From NCBI GenBank assembly GCA_000695325.1, contig AVPN01000460.1:6382-38726 (forward strand): 32,345 nt of DNA, given 5' to 3'. This document shows, piece by piece, positions 28,317 to 32,345 of the stretch (position 1 is its first letter; every line of letters begins with the position of its first letter). The notes below the pieces were generated by a model. That model was not told where the DNA came from and did not search any database. It was given only the letters and a program-made list of their open reading frames with translations. Origin of the DNA: Pleurobrachia bachei. Its lineage: Eukaryota; Ctenophora; Tentaculata; Cydippida; Pleurobrachiidae. The translations under genes and the position numbers were made by a program.

Positions 28317-31300
28317 GTTTATTTACAACTACGGCGTCATTGGAGGTATCTTCATGGCAGCTTTAGCAACTGCGTTTACCTATATTGCTGATACTTTGTC
28401 CATCCACCGAAAGTTCAAGAGCTACCCTGGACCTCCCCGGACATCGTTGTATTTTGGAAATTATGATCAAATGGCAAAGGCACAGAGCCAGAACAAGTAG
28501 GTTATACATTAGAGTTGTGTGGCTCAATGACCTTCAAATTTCAAGCCTTTAAGGTCCCTTGATTAAAAGAAGTCTGATACTATACACAGGACGTCCAACA
28601 AACTAAATGAGCCTCTAACCGTCAACGAACACGGTGACACAATAGTTATCTGGAGGAATAATGTTCCGAAGGTACATTGCATCTCTCAAGTCATCTTTTG
28701 TAGCTTTCAAGGCATCTCTCTAGGCGTCTCAAGTCATCTTACAAGTCATCTTTAGCTTTCAAGAAAACTTTAACCCCTGTCTCCATACTTGTGATTATGA
28801 CAGGGGTCTCGAGACGTAGAAAACTCAACAAACACCACCGAATCAGCAGGAACACACCACCCACGAATCCCCTTGTCCACCAACCATAACAATTCACCCA
28901 TTAGTACGAGGAAATAATTGCATTTTAAACTCTAATAATTAACAACCCCTCTTAAGTTTTTCACGGCTGACCCCGATGTCATCAGAAATATGCTAACTGA
29001 CATTGTGACATTCAAGAAGATGGTCGCAATCCCTAACAGGTATATTAAATTAGTCAAAATATCAACATTTCCTGATTCGTAATCAGGGAGCCGTGCCATT
29101 TATTAATCCATAATTAGCTAACAAGGCTTGTAAGATGTTCTTGATAAGTCTCATTTTCAAGTTGCATTTCATATTGTACTTCTTTTCTTTTCGAAAACTG
29201 TATTCGATACGCCAGACCGATCAATACATCGATCAAAAATCGGACTTTACTATATCACGTTTCTTTTTCTCATGATCCACACGAGCTTGATGTTTGCACA
29301 TCCTACACTCTCGCCTACTTCGGTAGAAAAACTTATAGCACATCTTACACTCACAGCTACTTCGGTACTAAAACTTATAGTGAAACTCTCTAAAGTAGTA
29401 GGCTGGCTTGCAGTGCATATGATAAACATCGATCTAAACTTGAAACTTCGACAGGACACTGTTTGGCCAACGAATAACCGGGAAATCATCTTTCTTAACG
29501 GTTTCAGAGGGACAACCATGGGCCAGCAAGAGGAAAGTTATGTCTCCTTATTTCACCAAGATTCGCCTTGCTGAAATATTTAACAGGTAATTTAATGAGT
29601 GGATCCAGGACAAGAAAAACATCTTTCGGTATGTATTCATACTGCGGTAACCCTGCCCCAGATGGGCAGAGAAAACATCTTCGAGTCGTCAGAAGTCTAT
29701 ATATTATTATTAGAAACAGCTGATTGGTCAATTTGGTTAGAACTACGTTATTTACGTATCCATTCATAACGAATATATTTCAAGCTTTTAACACCAATAG
29801 ATTATTTAATTACCTCCTATTTTCACTGCAGGAGCGATGATTTCATTACACGGGGCATAGACAAGCAGATGAAGGAAGTGACCTGTGGAGAGACTGTGGT
29901 TGACTTAGTGGACTTTTATGGAGAACTCTATCAGTTCTTCTTAGGTGAATTTCATATTTAGAATTTTGATTCATATTTGACGTTGAAACTATAAAACTCC
30001 CGTCTCCTAATAGAAAATCAATATCAATTACGGTGCTCCTGAAGGACGCAAATGATTGATAACCTGATTTTGGCGAATCGAAATAAAACATTTTATGCAG
30101 AAACCCCCCCCCCTATTTTATGGTTGTTGACCTTCAGTAGTAACACAAATACACCCCTGTGTCATACAGGTGCTCTTGGGTTTGATCTGGATTGTGAATT
30201 TGTGTCGACCAATGCCAAGTTCCATAACACGGTGATCCAAGAACTACTCAAATGGATTCCCCAACAGTTCCAAGGATTCACTAAACTCTTCCAAATGAGG
30301 GTATATATCATGAATTAACCAATTAATTGATTAATTATGCAGCAATTATTTGTCCCATTTTCAGTGTCTCATTCCCCGATACAAGAGTAATAATAATCGA
30401 CCCTAATGTATGTATTAGTGCTCATGAACTAATTCCTAACATTCTCAGTTCAACTCCGACGTAAATGACACTATTTGCCACTTGACGAAGCTCCGAAACC
30501 TCTGCGAGGAAATCCTTGACTACAAGATAGCTGAAATTAAGAAGCGAGGAGGAGCAGACCCGACTGATATTCTGCATCATGTTGTGGAGGCGGGTATAGC
30601 TACTGCTACGGCCACAAAGAATGGGTATAGCAAGCAAGAGATGAGGATTAATGCTATGGACGATATTATGACTTAGAAGGAACAATAGCATTCATCGACC
30701 TACTATAGGTAGATTAGATTAGCTAATTGTTAGGACCCCAATTTACCGGAATGCCCGGGTACAATGTTTTTTCTATTGAGGTCCAACTGAAGTAGCATAA
30801 CTATTGGTAGGCCGGCTTCTGACTAGGGTTATCGCCCATGAAATTTAACCTTCACTCCCTATCTTCCAGGATAACATGGCCAAGACGATGGCAACAATTT
30901 TAGTTCGCATCATTCGAGATGAAGCTATTTACAAGAAAGTGTGTGATGAAGTGAGACAGGCGAAAACTGATGATCTTCTCTCCATGGATAAGAGTCTAAA
31001 ATACACCCTTTACCATTATGGGTCTTGATTATTACTACAATGGTACCATTGGTGTCAGTGAAATGTTAACCATTTACACTATATTCTTCCTTTCAGGTAA
31101 TTCTAGAAGCTCTCCGACTCCATCCTACACTCATGAGAGGTATCAGGAAAACAGGAGGCAACGGTATAACTGACTGATTACCTTACATACAAGGACTCTT
31201 TTGATACTATAAGAAACCCGTACTTGTCCTCCAGAGACACCCCAAATATTGGGCGGATCCAATGGAATTCAAACCAGGTCAGTTGAAATTATTCGAACTT

Positions 31301-31778
31301 ACATTCGAAACCATTGTCATGATTTAACAGAAAATATCTTTCTCTTACTTAAGACCAAGCTTTCCGAACCGGCTACAGAAAAATCGGGCAAACCAGGCAT
31401 TCCTGGCCAAAATAAAATTTGGGACACCGGGCACATGCCGCATGTGACATTACAATTATGTTATATGGCTTCACATTATCCTACCTTTTACATTACAAAT
31501 ATCCTGTCTTTTCAGAGCGATGGGAGAATGGTTCCCGGGACGTAACACCCTTTACCTACCTCCCCTTCGTTGCGGGACCCCGGGTGTGCATGGGCAAACA
31601 CCTCGCTATGATGAGTATGAAGTTAGCCATGGTTCACACCCTGAAAAACTACAATATTCGACCTGTGCCCGGGACAGAGAAGGAAATGGATTGGGACTAT
31701 CGCTTTACTATTGTTAAACCGACTAAGGGCCACAAGGTTATATTTGAACCTGTAGTTCAGCAACAAAATGAGGATTAG
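28317..31778 (+). CDS. Microsomal-type cytochrome P450, probably defective
   Basis: Heme monooxygenase. Exons: 28317-28496 (in-frame ATG at 28354), 28590-28671, 28957-29039, 29455-29586, 29832-29944, 30170-30300, 30432 onward (TTCAACTCC, after CTCAG), 30870 onward, 31097-31163, 31235-31277, 31516-31778. The first gives a membrane anchor and the proline hinge SYPGPPRTSLYFGN; exon 4 the helix C motif GQPWASKRKVMSPYF; 31097 the helix K motif EALR; 31235 and 31516 join as HPKYWADPMEFKPERWE; and FVAGPRVCMG is the heme-binding loop with its cysteine. Problems: exon 7 runs into TAG at 30674-30676, right where helix I should continue, and the next exon starts DNMAKT, so no [AG]Gx[DE]T motif is seen. 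Exon 8 (ends about SLKY) lacks a GT donor. About 20 residues between helix K and HPKYW are absent. Likely a pseudogene or faulty sequence. CYP46-like features are only suggestive. Confidence 0.85.
28685..28765. repeat. Short repeats in P450 intron 2
   Basis: TCTCAAGTCATCTT occurs twice and AAGTCATCTT a third time, with GCTTTCAAG flanking twice. Looks like local slippage; no further structure. Confidence 0.7.
29296..29379. repeat. 42-base tandem repeat in P450 intron 3
   Basis: 29296-29337 and 29338-29379 are about 85% alike (GCACATCYTACACTC, CTACTTCGGTA, AAACTTATA). Non-coding, 75 bases before the exon 4 acceptor. Confidence 0.85.
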
Positions 31779-32345
31779 GATATACTTTTTGTGAATTTTT
31801 TCTTTATCATATTGAGATGAGCTTGAGGGAGCTCAGTATCCCAGCTGTTCCTTAGACGTCTTATAAACATTGTGAACTGCTTACTTTTACTTTTACTTAT
31901 TCTGAGACCCGATCAGAGTTAAATAATAAATTGGTCATACTTTCTTTGTGTCCAGAGCAAGGACACAGTGTCAGGCGAACTAAGATCAGCGCTGTATTAC
32001 ATTGAATGGTTAGGTCGAGCTGCGAGCATTTATCGTTTTTTAATTTCAATTGTATCTTATTTGTTTGAATAATAATGATCTCCTTTATGACACAGTAAAA
32101 TTAACTGACTCTGTCGAAGCTGCAGCTGGTATAGGGTAAACCGGGGCAAAACGAACCACTGGGGCAATTCGAACCATGTGCTGCCCGTCTTTCACCTAGT
32201 TAAGCTATCATAATGACGTCATGCTATCTCCAGAAGAAAAATGCTCGTTCGAGCCTGCCCGTTGCCACTAAAAGGGCTCTAGATCCGGTTTAAATTGACC
32301 AATTTCAGATTTGAAAAAACTAGCTGAAAGCTAACAATATTAGCT
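31779..32345. other. P450 3' flank to the right window edge
   Basis: AATAAA at 31925-31930, 147 bases after the P450 stop, is a plausible poly(A) signal. At 32141-32179 two diverged copies of a GGGGCAAwwCGAACCA motif occur in tandem. No exon was recognised. Confidence 0.5.
31925..31930 (+). promoter_or_regulatory. Candidate polyadenylation signal of the P450 gene
   Basis: AATAAA hexamer in a T-rich context at a normal distance from the stop codon at 31778. Sequence evidence only. Confidence 0.5.

Noticed and set aside
32141-32179. Tandem GGGGCAAwwCGAACCA motif as a tRNA B box or regulatory array
   Set aside because: No cloverleaf can be formed around it and only two diverged copies are present, so no function can be supported.

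Overview
Eukaryotic, AT-rich nuclear DNA from an animal. Every convincing gene is split by short GT-AG introns (about 100-1500 bases), and the families are metazoan: a stomatin, a secreted Ig/follistatin-Kazal/VWD protein, an ANTP-class homeobox gene, a microsomal cytochrome P450 and a CR1/L2-type LINE. Compact genes, abundant CT microsatellites and many small foldback sequences would fit an invertebrate, perhaps a non-bilaterian such as a sponge, but the species cannot be fixed from this window. All exon models below were built by eye from open frames, splice consensus and intron phase; none has transcript support.

Layout. (1) 213-5179, minus strand: a stomatin/slipin gene running off the left edge. 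Its third intron holds a small secreted-protein gene on the opposite strand (3039-4026). A 1.5 kb tandem duplication (228-1733 / 1734-3205) has copied stomatin exons 4, 5 and part of 6 plus most of exon 1 of the nested gene. (2) 5180-6643: intergenic space between divergent genes. (3) 6644-15479, plus strand: a 16-exon gene for a secreted protein of about 712 residues with Ig, FOLN/Kazal, Ig, VWD and C8 regions. Exons 8-11 lie in a second tandem duplication (8836-10560 / 10561-12297). Intron 14 is filled by a 1.2 kb minisatellite. (4) 15480-19452: gene-poor, with a perfect 101-base palindrome and CT/AG arrays. (5) 19453-20854, plus: a homeobox gene with an N-terminal eh1-like motif; its 3' half is repeated by a third tandem duplication (20197-21965 / 21966-about 23570) that also carries a foldback element. 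(6) 23574-about 27300, minus: a decayed LINE. (7) 28317-31778, plus: a cytochrome P450 gene with intact N-terminal, helix C, helix K and heme-binding exons but a damaged middle.

The most striking theme is that three kilobase-scale direct duplications of low divergence occur in 24 kb, all cutting through coding exons, and at least two have intron phases that forbid using both copies in series. They are either unmerged haplotypes in the assembly or real alternative-exon cassettes. The genes do not form an obvious pathway; they are neighbours rather than a functional cluster.
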